A stretch of 64,000 nucleotides of DNA, taken from Centrapalus pauciflorus. Its lineage: Eukaryota > Streptophyta > Magnoliopsida > Asterales > Asteraceae. The notes beneath the pieces were generated by a model. It saw nothing but the letters and a program-made list of their open reading frames with translations, had not been told where the DNA came from and made no database searches. The position numbers and the translations under genes are program-made. This document shows positions 33,005 through 44,670 of the stretch, piece after piece. The DNA is taken from the NCBI GenBank assembly GCA_020465985.1, contig JAANYP010002833.1, positions 62,001-126,000 of the forward strand, given 5' to 3'. Position 1 is the stretch's first letter, and the number at the start of each line of letters is the position of its first letter.

Positions 33005-33886
33005 GACTCCCCCTTGACGATAGATTCTAGTATATATTCATTACTCTATAGAATTAGGCTTATTTAAGTTACTACATGCATGGAGTCCCTGTTCAACACA
33101 CACTTTGACAAGTTTCTGATATTTCCTGCCTTCAGATCTCAAATTCTAATCAAAAGAAATTCCCTGATCATGTAGTCTGTGCAGGTCATCTTTAGACGGA
33201 TTGACAAGCTGCAAGGGATCGTAGACTCTAAAAATCACCTTTTCTTTTTTGTTCTTCATGACTGCCTTTCCAGTTTTGCTAACCTCACCGGTTTGTAGAC
33301 TAACTTAGTCCATGTCCTACCAGTCGGAGGATTTATTCTTATTTGAAACACAGCTCTTCTATCAACTCTTGGATTAATATTTCAAATCTTCCAGAATGAC
33401 CCTCCCTTCTGATAGTATTTGCAAACACCTCAACATAAGAATCGTCTCCAAGATTTATAACGTCATTCCAAGCTAAATCAATCACTTCACACTTCATATT
33501 CTGATTCATCATTCAGTGCAGATTCCAGCACCTCTAGATCTATCACATTCTGATCTTCATTCATAACTCCTTCATCGAGAGACTTCCAATCAGGTTTATC
33601 TTTAGGAGTAAACGCTCATTCCTCAAGATCCTCCTGTTGTAAGTCATCTTCGAACTCAAACCTCATTTCTTCTACATCCAACCCTGACAATGCTCCGATC
33701 ATATCTTCTTTAGTTTCTTCTGACGCCTCTAAAGCCTTGTCTTTTCCCGTGTCAGCGGCTGATGATCCAGACTCCCCCTGAGGATCAGCAAGCTGAGCAG
33801 ATTATTGTCTTGAAAGATCTGTCAGCTCACTGTCTTTCACTGTGTTTTTGTGCATTCGGTACATCTTCTTTAACTTCTCTATAATT
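33005..33886 (-). pseudogene. Extra-ORF 3' fragment, D array unit 1
   Basis: Antisense to the plus strand, this encodes degraded C-terminal sequence of the A/B type extra ORF (region of VYDPLHL and the PPT-proximal end) with many stops and indels. It has no start and is a passenger in the tandem unit. Confidence 0.65.
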
Positions 33887-34633
33887 TCTAAGGTCACCAC
33901 GTCTACGGATCTGATCTTGACGCGACACTGTCCAACGAGTGCAGAATCCTCGTTAGATGCTTAACAGATCGATCACGCACGGAAACCGGAGCCGAACACA
34001 ATGATAGCCGATGTAATAAACGACCCCACACGGTGTATTGCTCAAAGTAAAACTCTTGGATCACTTTCTAGCTCGCACGTGCACTTGCCAAGCTCTGAAA
34101 TCGTAATTCTCAAAGATTTCTTTTACTCGAATGCTCTGTATGCTCTCAAGTACGACAGAACTTTTGAGCCTTCAAAGATTAATGAATTCACAATGATAAA
34201 TTCATTATATAGCCCTTAAGTTCGTGTAGACACTCCTTCACGAACTTATATTCACATCTTAGAACTTAACTTCACATTCTAGTACTTAACTTCACTTTCT
34301 AGAACTAAACGTCACATTCTAGAACTTAGCCTCACAGTCTAGAACTTAACATCACAGTCTAGACCTTAACTTCACAGTCTAGAACTTAACATGAAAATGA
34401 AGAAACCGTACACAATCATGAACTAACACACATGACTTGTATTCATAAAGCCTCATCTATTGCAATACACTATCAATAACAAAACTAGACTGTTGTTGTC
34501 GCACCGGATGTACCAACAGACTCCCCCTTGACGATAGCTTCTAGTTGTTGTTCATTGATCGCAATAGACTATCATATTTAGAGACTATGAATACCGAAAC
34601 GAGACAGCTATTGTCACATCGGGTGTATCAACA
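33887..34633 (-). repeat. LTR of D array unit 2
   Basis: 747-bp LTR copy. Internal LTR-edge duplicate at 34518 and true edge at 34633. Minisatellite at 34245-34395 with two perfect TTCTAGAA sites. Confidence 0.85.
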
Positions 34634-35509
34634 GACTCCGCCTTGACGATAACTTCTAGTAGATATTCATTACTCTATAGAATTAGGCTTATTTAAGTTA
34701 CTACCTGCATGGAGTCCCTGCTCAACACACACTTTGAAAACTTTCTGATATTTCCTGACTTCAGATCTCAAATTCTCATCAAAAGAAATTCCCTAATCAT
34801 GACGTCTGTGGAGGTCATCATTAGATGGATTGACAAGGTGCAAGGAATCGTAGACTCTCAAAATCACCTTTTCTTCTTTGTTCTCCATGACTGCCTTTCC
34901 AGTTTTGCTAACCTCACCGAGACTAACTTAGTCCATGTCCTACAACTCAAAGGATTTATTCTTATTTGAACCACAGCTCTTCTACCAACTCTTGGATTAA
35001 CTTTTCAAATCTTCCAGAACGGCCCTCCCTTCTAATAGTATTTGCCAACACCTCAGCATAAGAATCGTCTACTATATTTAAAAGGCGCTTCCAAGCTAAA
35101 TCAATCACTTCACACTTCATATTTTGATTCATCATTCAGTGCAGATTCCAGCACCTCTAGATCTATCACATTCTGATCTTCATTCATAACTCCTTCATCG
35201 AGAGACTTCCAATCAGGTTTATCTTTAGGAGTAAACGCTCATTCCTCAAGATCCTCCTGTTGTAAGTCATCTTCGAACTCAAACCTCATTTCTTCTACAT
35301 CCAACCCTGATAATGCTCCGATCATATCTTCTTTAGTTTCTTCTGACGCCTCTAAAGCCTTGTCTTTTCCCGTGTCAGCGGCTGATGATCCAGACTCCCC
35401 CTGAGGATCAGTAAGCTGAGCAGATTATTGTCTTGAAAGATCTGTCAGCTCACTGTCTTTCACTGTCTTTTTGTGCATTCGGTACATCTTCTTTGACTTC
35501 TCTATAATT
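34634..35509 (-). pseudogene. Extra-ORF 3' fragment, D array unit 2
   Basis: Minus-strand C-terminal remnant of the extra ORF, identical in layout to unit 3. Open frames on the plus strand here are antisense shadows. Confidence 0.65.
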
Positions 35510-36256
35510 TCTAAGGTCACCACGTCTACGGATCTGATCTTGACGCGACGCTGTCCAACGAGTGCAGAATCCTCGTTAGATGCTTAACAGATCCATCACG
35601 CACGGAAACCGGAGCCGAACACAATGATAGCCGATCTAATAAACGACCCCACACGGTGTATTGCTCAAAGTAAAACTCTTGGATCACTTTCTAGCTCGCA
35701 CGTGCACTTGCCAAGCTCTGAAATCGTAATTCTCAAAGATTTCTTTTACTCGGATGCTCTGTATGCTCTCAAGTACGACAGAACTTTTGAGCCTTCAAAG
35801 ATTAATGAATTCGCAATGATAAATTCATTATATAGCCCTTAAGTTCGTGTAGACACTCCTTCACGAACTTATATTCACATCTTAGAACTTAACTTCACAT
35901 TCTAGTACTTAACTTCACTTTCTAGAACTAAACGTCACATTCTAGAACTTAGCCTCACAGTCTAGAACTTAACATCACAGTCTAGACCTTAACTTCACAG
36001 TCTAGAACTTAACATGAAAATGAAGAAACCATACACAATCATGAACTAACACACATGACTTGTATTCATAAAGCCTCATCTATTGCAATACACTATCAAT
36101 AACAAAACTAGACTATTGTTGTCGCACCGGATGTACCAACAGACTCCCCCTTGACGATAGCTTCTAGTTGTTGTTCATTGATCGCAATAGACTATCATAT
36201 TTAGAGACTATGAATACCGAAACGAGACAGCTATTGTCACATCGGGTGTATCAACA
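35510..36256 (-). repeat. LTR of D array unit 3
   Basis: 747-bp copy, nearly identical to unit 2 at +1623 bp, with the same minisatellite and internal edge duplicate at 36141. Confidence 0.85.
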
Positions 36257-37132
36257 GACTCCGCCTTGACGATAACTTCTAGTAGATATTCATTACTCTA
36301 TAGAATTAGGCTTATTTAAGTTACTACCTGCATGGAGTCCCTGCTCAACACACACTTTGAAAACTTTCTGATATTTCCTGACTTCAGATCTCAAATTCTC
36401 ATCAAAAGAAATTCCCTAATCATGACGTCTGTGGAGGTCATCATTAGATGGATTGACAAGGTGCAAGGAATCGTAGACTCTCAAAATCACCTTTTCTTCT
36501 TTGTTCTCCATGACTGCCTTTCCAGTTTTGCTAACCTCACCGAGACTAACTTAGTCCATGTCCTACAACTCAAAGGATTTATTCTTATTTGAACCACAGC
36601 TCTTCTACCAACTCTTGGATTAACTTTTCAAATCTTCCAGAACGGCCCTCCCTTCTAATAGTATTTGCCAACACCTCAGCATAAGAATCGTCTACTATAT
36701 TTAAAAGGCGCTTCCAAGCTAAATCAATCACTTCACACTTCAGATTCTGATTCATCATTAAGTGCAGATTCCAGCACCTCTTGATATATTATATTCTGAT
36801 CTTCATTCATAACTCCTTCATCGAGAGACTTCCAATCAGGTTTATCTTTAGGAGTAAACGCTCATTCCTCAAGATCCTCCTGTTGTAAGTCATCTTCGAA
36901 CTCAAACCTCATTTCTTCTACATCCAACCCTGACAATCCTCTGATCATATCTTCTTGAGTTTCTTCTGACGCCTCTAAAGCCTTGTCTTTTCCCGTGTCA
37001 GCGGCTGATGATCCAGACTCCCCCTGAGGATCAGCAAGCTGAGCAGATTATTGTCTTGAAAGATCTATCAGCTCACTGTCTTTCACTGTCTTTTTGTGCA
37101 TTCGGTACATCTTCTTTGACTTCTCTATAATT
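36257..37132 (-). pseudogene. Extra-ORF 3' fragment, D array unit 3
   Basis: Copy of the unit 2 fragment with a small cluster of differences near 36740-36800. Confidence 0.65.
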
Positions 37133-37879
37133 TCTAAGGTCACCACGTCTACGGATCTGATCTTGATGCGACGCTGTCCAAAGAGTGCAGAATCCTCGTT
37201 AGATGCTTAACGGATCGATCACGCACGGAAACCGGAGCCGAACACAATGATAGCCGATGTAATAAACGACCCCACACGGTGTATTGCTCAAAGAAAAACC
37301 CTTGTTTCACTTTCTAGCTCACACGTGCACTTGCCAAGCTCTGAAATCGTAATCCTCAAAGATTTCTTTTACTCGGATGCTCTGTTTGCCCTCAAGTACA
37401 ACAGAACTTTGGAGCCTTCAAAGATTAATGAATTCACAATGATAAGTTCATTATATAGCCCTTAAGTTCGTGTAGACACTCCTTCACGAACTTATATTCA
37501 CATCTTAGAACTTAACTTCAGATTCTAGTACTTAACTTCACATTCTAGAACTTAACGTCACAGTCTAGAACTTAGCCTCACACTCTAGAACTTAACATCA
37601 CAGTCTAGACCTTAACTTCACAGTCTAGAACTTAACATGGAAATGAAGAAATCATACACAATCATGAACTTACACACATGACTTGTATTCATATAGCCTC
37701 ATCTATTGCAATACACTATCAATTACAAAACTAGACTGTTGTCGTCGCACCGGATGTACCAACAGACTCCCCCTTGACGATAGCTTCTAGTTGTTGTTCA
37801 TTGATCGCAATAGACTATCAGACTTAGAGACTATGAATACCGAAACTAGACAGCTATTGTCACATCGGGTGTATCAACA
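37133..37879 (-). repeat. LTR of D array unit 4 (original 3' LTR)
   Basis: This copy directly follows the longest ORF remnant, so it is the ancestral 3' LTR position. Its internal edge duplicate is at 37764 and its edge at 37879. Confidence 0.85.
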
Positions 37880-37915
37880 GACTCCGCCTTGACGATAACT
37901 TCTAGTAGATATTCA

Positions 37916-38820
37916 TTACTCTATAGAATTAGGCTTATTTAAGTTACTACCTGCATGGAGTCCCTGCTCAACACACAGTTTGACAACTTTCTGATATTTT
38001 CTGCCTTCAGATCTCAAATTCTCATCAAAAGAAATTCCCTGATCATGAAGTCTGTGAGGGTCATCATTAGATGGATTGACAAGGTGCAAGGGATCGTAGA
38101 CACTCAAAATCACCTTTTCTTCTTTGTTCTCCATGACTGCCTTTCTAGTTTTGCTAACCTCATCGGTTTTAGACTAACTTAGTCCATGTCCTACAAGTCA
38201 AAGTATTTATTCTTATTTGAACCACAGCTCTTCTACCAACTCTTGGATTAACTTTTCAAATCTTCCAGAACGACCCTCCCTTCTGATAGTATTTGCCAAC
38301 ACCTCAGCATAAGAATCGTCTACTATATTTGAAAGGCCCTTCCAAGCTAAATCAATCACTTCACACTTCAGAATCTGATTCATCATTCTGTGCAGATTTC
38401 AGCACCTCTAGATCTATCATTCTGATATTCATTCATAACTTCTTCATCGAGTGACTTCCAATCAGGTTTATCTTTAGGAGTAAACGCTAATTCCTCAAGA
38501 TCCTTCTGTTGTAAGTCATCTTCGAACTCAAACCTCATTTCTTCTACAGCCAACCCTGACAATGCTCCGATCATATATTCTTCAGTTGCTTCTGACGCCT
38601 CTGAAGCCTTGTCTTTTCCGTTGTCAGCGACTGATGGTCCAAACTCCCCCTGAGGATCAGCAAGCTGAGTAGGTTGTTTTGAAAGATCTGCCAGCTCACT
38701 GTCTTTTTGTGCATTCGGTCCATCTTCTTTGACTTCTCTACTTTTTGTGCAAGCTGAGTAGGTTGTTTTTGCAATCTGCTGCTGCTGATCAGCCACTGTC
38801 TGATCCAACTGAGCATTATG
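37916..38820 (-). pseudogene. Extra-ORF remnant of element D
   Basis: Minus-strand frames encode an acidic segment (38808-38383) with EMRFEFEDD and a C-terminal piece (38134-37916) with KVILSVYDPLHLVNPSNDD and KYQKVVKLCVEQGLHAGS, matching the ends of the A and B proteins. The N-terminal domain, most of the coiled coil and the middle basic domain are deleted or scrambled. The C-terminus agrees with B, supporting the longer C-terminus as ancestral. Confidence 0.75.
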
Positions 38821-40308
38821 ATGATGAAGTTAGAGAATCGCGATTGTCAGCTAAAGAATGTGTAAAACCTATTCGTGGTCTGCAATTATAAGCGAAAACT
38901 CCACATCTAACACTGTTTAGACTAAATCAATCACATGAAATAAGTCCCAATATGTTAGTCGGACATCAAAATCGCCTATTCAATGATAAAAATTGCAATG
39001 AATCTCTCCTTACTTACATTCTTTGATGGTTAGGACGGTAAACCAAACACTAGAATTAAGTTCAAGAGAAACAGTCCTTATCTTCATTAAACAGTTCAAA
39101 ATCGTAAGCCTTATAAAAATGTTTGAACAATTTCAACTTATCACTGAACCCTTCACTTTTAGCAACTGATTATCACGCCAATTTTGTTTTTCCAACTAGA
39201 TTGCATCCTAGTAAACGGCCTCGATCCTATTTATTTAAAATAAATTAAGATAAAATGAGATAAAATAAAATTAACTAAAAAGGAATTAAATTTAAATAAT
39301 TTAAAGGTAAAAATACACTAACTGAATATTTTTGCGAGATAGTCAAAGAAGGTTCAATCAGATAGCGGTGTCAACGTACTTTCAGTATTGCACTTTCACA
39401 CTTAGGAATTTTTATTCCATTGATTGTTTGTCGTAACATACACTCCAAGTCGATTGTTGGTATGTTTGTCCATTTAAACATTCAACACTTAGGATTTTGC
39501 TTTGGCTTTTTGATTATCAAGAAACTACCTTACATGTCACATACTTAGACATACTTCTATGATCAAGGCAGACACACAATGATTATGACTTTTTGGTATT
39601 TGAAAAGTATCTTTAAAAGGCAAACGTCGGACACAGTTATGTATTCACATACAACAGAGTGTCTTAGTTTGTCTTAGAATTCCTCTTATGTTAGCAAGAC
39701 AGCGTTGATAGGTCTGTACTTACGTACAACAAAGCGACATATCTTGCTAGTTTAAGTCAAAACAGCAGTGACAGGTCTGTACTCACGTACAACAAAGCAT
39801 CTTGTTTTGACTTCCTTTTCTTGACAAAAATTTTTCTTTCTTTGTTTAAGATGTATTTTGATGATGCTATACATCCCCCAGATAAATTTGCATACCTCAT
39901 TCATAGACATTGTTTGTATGTCTCTTAATAGAAATTAAGATCTTTTGGTCATACATCTAAGTTAGTTACACATATGACATTTTCTAGACTATTTTATTAG
40001 CTTTTAGGAATTCTTTCATGTATTATGCCTACCAACACATCAGACAAGAATATGTATGTCACTTAGAATTCACAGTGCATTATGTGTGAAAGTTTGACGC
40101 TTAGAGTTTGTTAGACTGTGCTAAATTTCGTCACTTTGAACTTAAGACTCTAGGACTTCTCTCATTTTCTAATATTCTCTTTTTTTGAATTTTCTTATAT
40201 GGTTTTCTCTCTTTTTTCTTTTGATTTTCACTTTTAGGTAAAGAAACTAATGAGATAAACTAAAAACCTAAAAACTTTAAAAAGAAAGAAGGATCTACTG
40301 AGGTAAGG
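38821..40308 (-). other. Noncoding spacer of element D
   Basis: Retains the pol-proximal half of the A/B spacer: purine tract (about 40225-40170), stem-loop array (39812-39612), AGGAAT-type hairpin (near 39410) and AAAAT tract (near 39300-39225). The TATA/intron half before the ORF is gone. Confidence 0.7.
39612..39812 (-). ncRNA. Array of three stem-loops in spacer D (putative RNA structure)
   Basis: Same three-hairpin set as in A and B. One hairpin has perfect AGTCAAAACA/TGTTTTGACT arms (39757-39812), another AGCAAGA/TCTTGCT (39693-39748), each around TGTACnnACGTACA. Retention in the most diverged copy argues for function. Confidence 0.45.
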
Positions 40309-40592
40309 TTACTCCGGATTACGTATTCCATTAAGTTGGACTAACAACTCAAAGTGTGATTTATCAAATGCTTTTGTGAAAAGACCCGCATGGTTTTTAT
40401 TACCAATATTGTTATATCAATTACTCCACTTTACCCTTTTTCCGTAAGAGTCCTCAACATGGTCTAAGGACCCAAACAGCATGTCTGCTGTTTCGGCCTT
40501 TGTACCCCTGTCACGTGTCAAGAGCCACCACTATCCTCAAACCATTTGCTGTTTGGACCTGTAGCTAACTCCTGCACACTAAACAAGACAAG
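40309..40592 (-). pseudogene. pol remnant of element D (internal deletion)
   Basis: Only scraps of pol remain: the protease start just after the gag stop (near 40590-40500), an integrase scrap near 40510-40440, and the RNase H C-terminus (FDKSHFELLVQLNGIRNPE) ending at TAA 40311-40309. Roughly 2.9 kb of pol is missing compared with A. Confidence 0.75.
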
Positions 40593-40595
40593 TTA
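40572..40595 (-). promoter_or_regulatory. gag-pol junction: in-frame TAA plus acceptor-like TGTGCAG (D)
   Basis: Gag ends at TAA 40595-40593; CTTGTCTTGTTTAGTGTGCAG follows in the same frame into the protease scrap. The 24-nt spacing equals A and B although the bases between have changed. Confidence 0.5.
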
Positions 40596-43320
40596 GATAT
40601 CATGGGGAACCCAAGCCATGACTGACTTGGTAATACCGTTCTCATCCACAAACGTGAATTCTTTCAAATACCCATCTCTCTTCTCAGGTGACTTCGACTT
40701 TTGATCAAGAATAGGTTGTGGATTCGAGTGAACAACATCTACTCTCGGCCTTTGGGTAGGTCTCTGCTGTTCAGCCCTTGAATAATTTCTGTTATAATAC
40801 ATCTCAGTTTGTTAATTCTGGGCTCTACCTGGTGTCTTATGTCTATTAGGAGAATTAGACCTAACTAGAGTGTGACTCCTCTTAGGCGTATTATTCCTAA
40901 TGATGGATTGGGGGCCAGACCATGATTGACTAGGGAATCTATTCTTTGAATTATTCCTAAGTCCGTCATTTTGTCTGAGAGACACCGATGGTTGTCGACT
41001 ACCAAGACATGACATCACACTTGAGTTCTTCTCGGAAATTTGAGAATTACTCCTGCTCGTATCATTAGGCATTGTTTTCAAGGTTTGTTGTTCTTGTGTC
41101 CCTATGTTTAGTGAAGACTCTGGCTTCTTGTAGGGACAACCTGAAGCAACATGTCCTTTCTCATGACACCTAAAGCAAGACATCTTGTCAATAGATTTCT
41201 TATAGGCACTCATTGACCTAGGTGTCTTCCTAATGTCCTGATTGTTTGTATCAACAACTTGGTTTAACTCCTCTTTGTTATTATTACTTACAGTCTTATC
41301 TTAGTCTAGTTTTGGCTTACAACTAGATTGCACACACTGTACCATTTTCCTAACTTGAGGAGTAGTTGAAGATACTTTAGAAGACTCAGTTACCTTGACT
41401 ACCTCTGATTTAACCATATCCTTGGTCTCATCCTGAGGAGTAGGTACATGGTTGCTATTTGCCTCAGCAACCTTAGCCCTAGACTCAGCTAATTCCATAT
41501 TTTTAAGAGAGATCTCTTTGGTCAGTGACTCTACATGCTCATAAATTAGATCATTCCTGACACTTTGTTCAATAAGTTTGTCATTTAAAACTATCAAATC
41601 TTGAGCATCATTTCTCAGTTTCGCCTAAAGATCTTCCTTAATGTCTAATAAATTAGCATTATCTAATTTTACTGATTGAATTTGAGCAGTTATTGATGAA
41701 TGTGATTCTAGCACTAAATTCAATTTATCATTCAAAGTAGTACATAAATCATGAAAAGTAGAAAAGTTCAGAGTTACCTTTTCTCGATCAGATTCGATCT
41801 TGGCCATCTGAGCTGCAAACTTTAAGTAGTCAGCTCCTCAGTAATCTCCAGCACCAAAGGATCTGAATCAGACTGCTGCGTATCCTCTTTCTTTTCCTCT
41901 TTTGCTCCCATATCCATTTCTCTCACTTCGGCCATGAAAGCCCTAGTATTCGCTTCTAGAATTGTATTCCAATCATATGTGCCATCTAACTGTTTGTTAG
42001 ACATCACATTAGTAAGTAAACCAGCCATTGAACCCTGATTCCCTGATCTCTGATTCCCTGAACTGGTTGAATACTGACGTCCCGAAGTCTGATGATTATC
42101 CATCTTAGGTCTTTGACACTCTCTCACAAAGTGTCCCAACCCCTGACAGTTATAACACCTAACTTTTGACTTATCGAATCCTACATTGTTCACACTTAGA
42201 TTTCTTCCCGTTCTTTTCATGAACCTCTTCAATCTCTGTGTGACCATAGCCAATTGCCATTGAAGGTCCTTATGCTCCAAGTCATCCAGATCCACCTGAT
42301 CATAATCTTCTTTTCATAGAGTTGGATCGTTTATTTTCCCTTGAATATAATTCCTGTAAGCTGCTACAAACGATGATAGAAGCTTTAGTTGCTGCTCTGC
42401 AGTTTTAGCACTCATTGGCATTTTTGTGTATCCCTGATACGATGTTCCTAAAGCAGATGCCTGCGGCTGATCATCCGGATTTGAAAAACCCAGAAAGGCC
42501 CTACCATACGATTCTTCTGCTTCTCTTGGTATGCCATCTTGTTCTCCAGAAAAGAATGCAGTGGCCCCCGACTTCAGTTCACTAGAAGTTGATGTATTTG
42601 ATTTCCCAAAGTACATTTCAGGATCCTGTACTTGTTCAAATTCCCTCTCCTTCTTCTACAACTTGAAGTTGTAGGCCCTCAACGTCCCGATGACTCCTTC
42701 CAGTGTGAGAGTTTCTAACTTTTCTTCTCCATGCTTTATCAGTGTAGTGTACATTTCCCATTTAGATGGCAAAGTATCTAGAAGCTTCTCTATCTTCTCT
42801 GTTTCTTGATACTCAACACTGTGATTATCAAGTTCAGTCAATAGGTGATAGAATCTAGTAATCGTTTCATCCAAGGTCTCAGTCTTCAGCATCTTGAATA
42901 TCGCAAATTGCTGCTTTAACATCTCCATTCTCCCCTTTCTTACCCTGGGATTTCCCTCACACCTTTTCTCTACAGTGTCCCAAAGCTCTTTAGAAGTTCT
43001 GTGATTTCTAAACGTGTGTAGAATCTCCAGAGGTAATGCCAGTCTAATTGACGAAAAAGCTCGATTCTCAGCCTCATAAATCTTTTTGTCGTCATCTTTC
43101 ATATTCTAATACGTCAAAACGTTTAATCGGCCCTCAAGCTCTTGTGTTGGGGGCACGTATCCTTCGTCTATGCATATCCACATACGCATATCGTTAAATC
43201 TTGCGAAGTCTATAAATCTGTCCTTCCACCCGTAATAATCTTCTAACTTCATCAGCTTGGGTGGGAGTTAGCTTCGCCTACTTCATGGTCCATTTCCATA
43301 AACTTATGCAAACTCGACAT
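40593..43320 (-). pseudogene. gag of element D, broken
   Basis: ATG 43320 (MSSLHKFMEMDHEVGEAN) is followed by a frameshift near 43265. Further blocks are 43102-42656, 42616-42314, 42295-41822, 41807-41625, 41597-41301, 41213-40812 and 40802-40593, separated by stops and small indels. Both CCHC knuckles are intact: CYNCQGLGHFVREC near 42160 and CFRCHEKGHVASGC near 41180. The tail and natural TAA match A and B. Gag decay is by point changes, whereas pol was lost in one large deletion. Confidence 0.85.
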
Positions 43321-43953
43321 TCTTTTAAAACTTTTTGTTATCGAACTCAAACAATTTAATTTAAAAATAAATTTAATTCAAATCTTACGGACTTAATTAA
43401 GTTCGTATAATTTTAATTTTAAATTCGTTTTGTAAATTAAGTTCATTTTAGTGTTAAGTTCTAAATCAACAAGTTCGGAAGCCTGCAAGTTCGAGAGAAC
43501 CCTAATCCTTCTGACAAGTTCGAAAAAACTTAAGTTCGAAAAATCCTAAAATTTCTGACAAGTTCGAACCAATCTAAATTCGAATTCCAACCAAATATGA
43601 GACACAACAAATTTGAATCCCTGACAAGTTCGAATTCCAACAAATTCGAGAAACCCTAAATCAAGTTCGAGAGGAGCGTATTCTGACAAGTTCGAAGAAC
43701 CCTAATACACCCCTTATGTTCGAGCGCCGCAAGTATGAGAAACGGAAAAAAATTTGATTTTTTATGATTTCAGATTAAACCAATGTTTTTATGATCAAAA
43801 TCAATGATTTCGACTGAGAAGATGAACTAATATGAATGTTTGCCAGTAAACTTGCTCGTAGAACTCTGAAAATTTTGAAAATACATGATTTATCCGAGAA
43901 AAACGTCAAGAAACCTTTTGAACGTTCACCAAATGCGAATAAAACTCATGATG
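43321..43953 (-). other. 5' leader of element D
   Basis: About 630 nt, noncoding, AT-rich, with repeated AAGTTCGA motifs at 43460-43740 as in the A leader. Confidence 0.6.
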
Positions 43954-43965
43954 GCTTTAATACCA
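43954..43965 (-). other. Degenerate primer-binding site of element D
   Basis: GCTTTAATACCA differs from GCTCTGATACCA by one C to T and one G to A change, typical of methylation-linked decay, and lies two bases from the LTR at 43968. Confidence 0.8.
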
Positions 43966-43967
43966 CT

Positions 43968-44670
43968 TGTAAGGTCACCACGTCTACGGATCTGATCTTA
44001 ACGCGATGCCATCCAACGAGTGCAGAATCCTCGTTAGACGCTTAACGGATCGATCATGCACGGAAACCGAAGTGGAACACAATGATAGCCGATGTAATAA
44101 ATGACCCCACACGGTGTATTGCTCCAAGAAAAACTCTCTGATCACTTTCTCAAAGATTTCATTTACCCGGATGCTCTGTTTGCTCTCAAGTATGACAGAA
44201 CTTCTAAGCCTTCAAAGATTAATGAATTCACAATGATAAATTCAATATATAGCCTTAAGTTCGTGTAGACACTCCTTCACGAACTTATCTTCACATCTTA
44301 GAACTTAACTTCAAATTCTAGAACATAACTTCACATTCTAGAACTTAACGTCACAGTCTAGAACTTAGCCTCACAGTCTAACTTAACATCACAGTCTAGA
44401 ACTTAACTTCACCGTCTAGAACTTAACATGTAAATGTAGAAATCATACACAATCATGAACTAACACACATGACTTGTATTCATAAAGCCTCATCTATTGC
44501 AATACACTATCAATAATAAAACTAGACTACTGTCATTACACTGGATGTACCAACAGACTCCCCCTTGACAATAGCTTCTAGTTGTTGTTCATTGATCGCA
44601 ATAGACTATCAGATTCAGAAACTATGAATGCTGAAACTAGACAGCTATTGTCACATCGGATGTATCAACA
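43968..44670 (-). repeat. 5' LTR of element D
   Basis: 703 bp; on the minus strand it starts TGTTGATACATCC at 44670. An internal copy of the LTR edge with a purine tract lies at 44554, so the edge duplication was already in the LTR. A minisatellite at 44280-44430 contains two perfect TTCTAGAA sites. Confidence 0.88.

Larger units (their letters stand above)
32107..38750 (-). repeat. Tandem array of LTR plus extra-ORF 3' end, period 1623 bp
   Basis: Units begin at 32107, 33887, 35510 and 37133. The last three starts are spaced exactly 1623 bp; the first unit is 1780 bp. Units 2 and 3 differ at only about 1 percent of sites, so they duplicated recently; unit 4 is more diverged and joins the rest of D. 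Each unit junction fuses the LTR terminus (AGACCTTAGA-like, minus strand) to an internal ORF position. TTCTCTA is shared at the break near 38735, which suggests a microhomology join followed by unequal crossing over. Confidence 0.9.
32107..44670 (-). mobile_element. Copia element D: pol-deleted, 3' end tandemly amplified
   Basis: Minus strand: 5' LTR 43968-44670, degenerate PBS, leader, gag 43320-40593, a short pol remnant, spacer, 3' part of the extra ORF, then four tandem copies of ORF end plus LTR. Flanks CCCAA (32102-32106) and TCCAA (44671-44675) are a target duplication with one mismatch, and excising D restores the O frame. D lacks most of integrase and RT, so it depended on other elements if it moved in this form; alternatively the deletion came later. 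Confidence 0.85.

Noticed and set aside
34001..38182. Repeated plus-strand open frames of 72 and 86 codons at 1623-bp steps, which look like a small gene family
   Set aside because: They lie in the LTR or antisense to the extra-ORF remnant of D and recur only because the unit is tandemly repeated.
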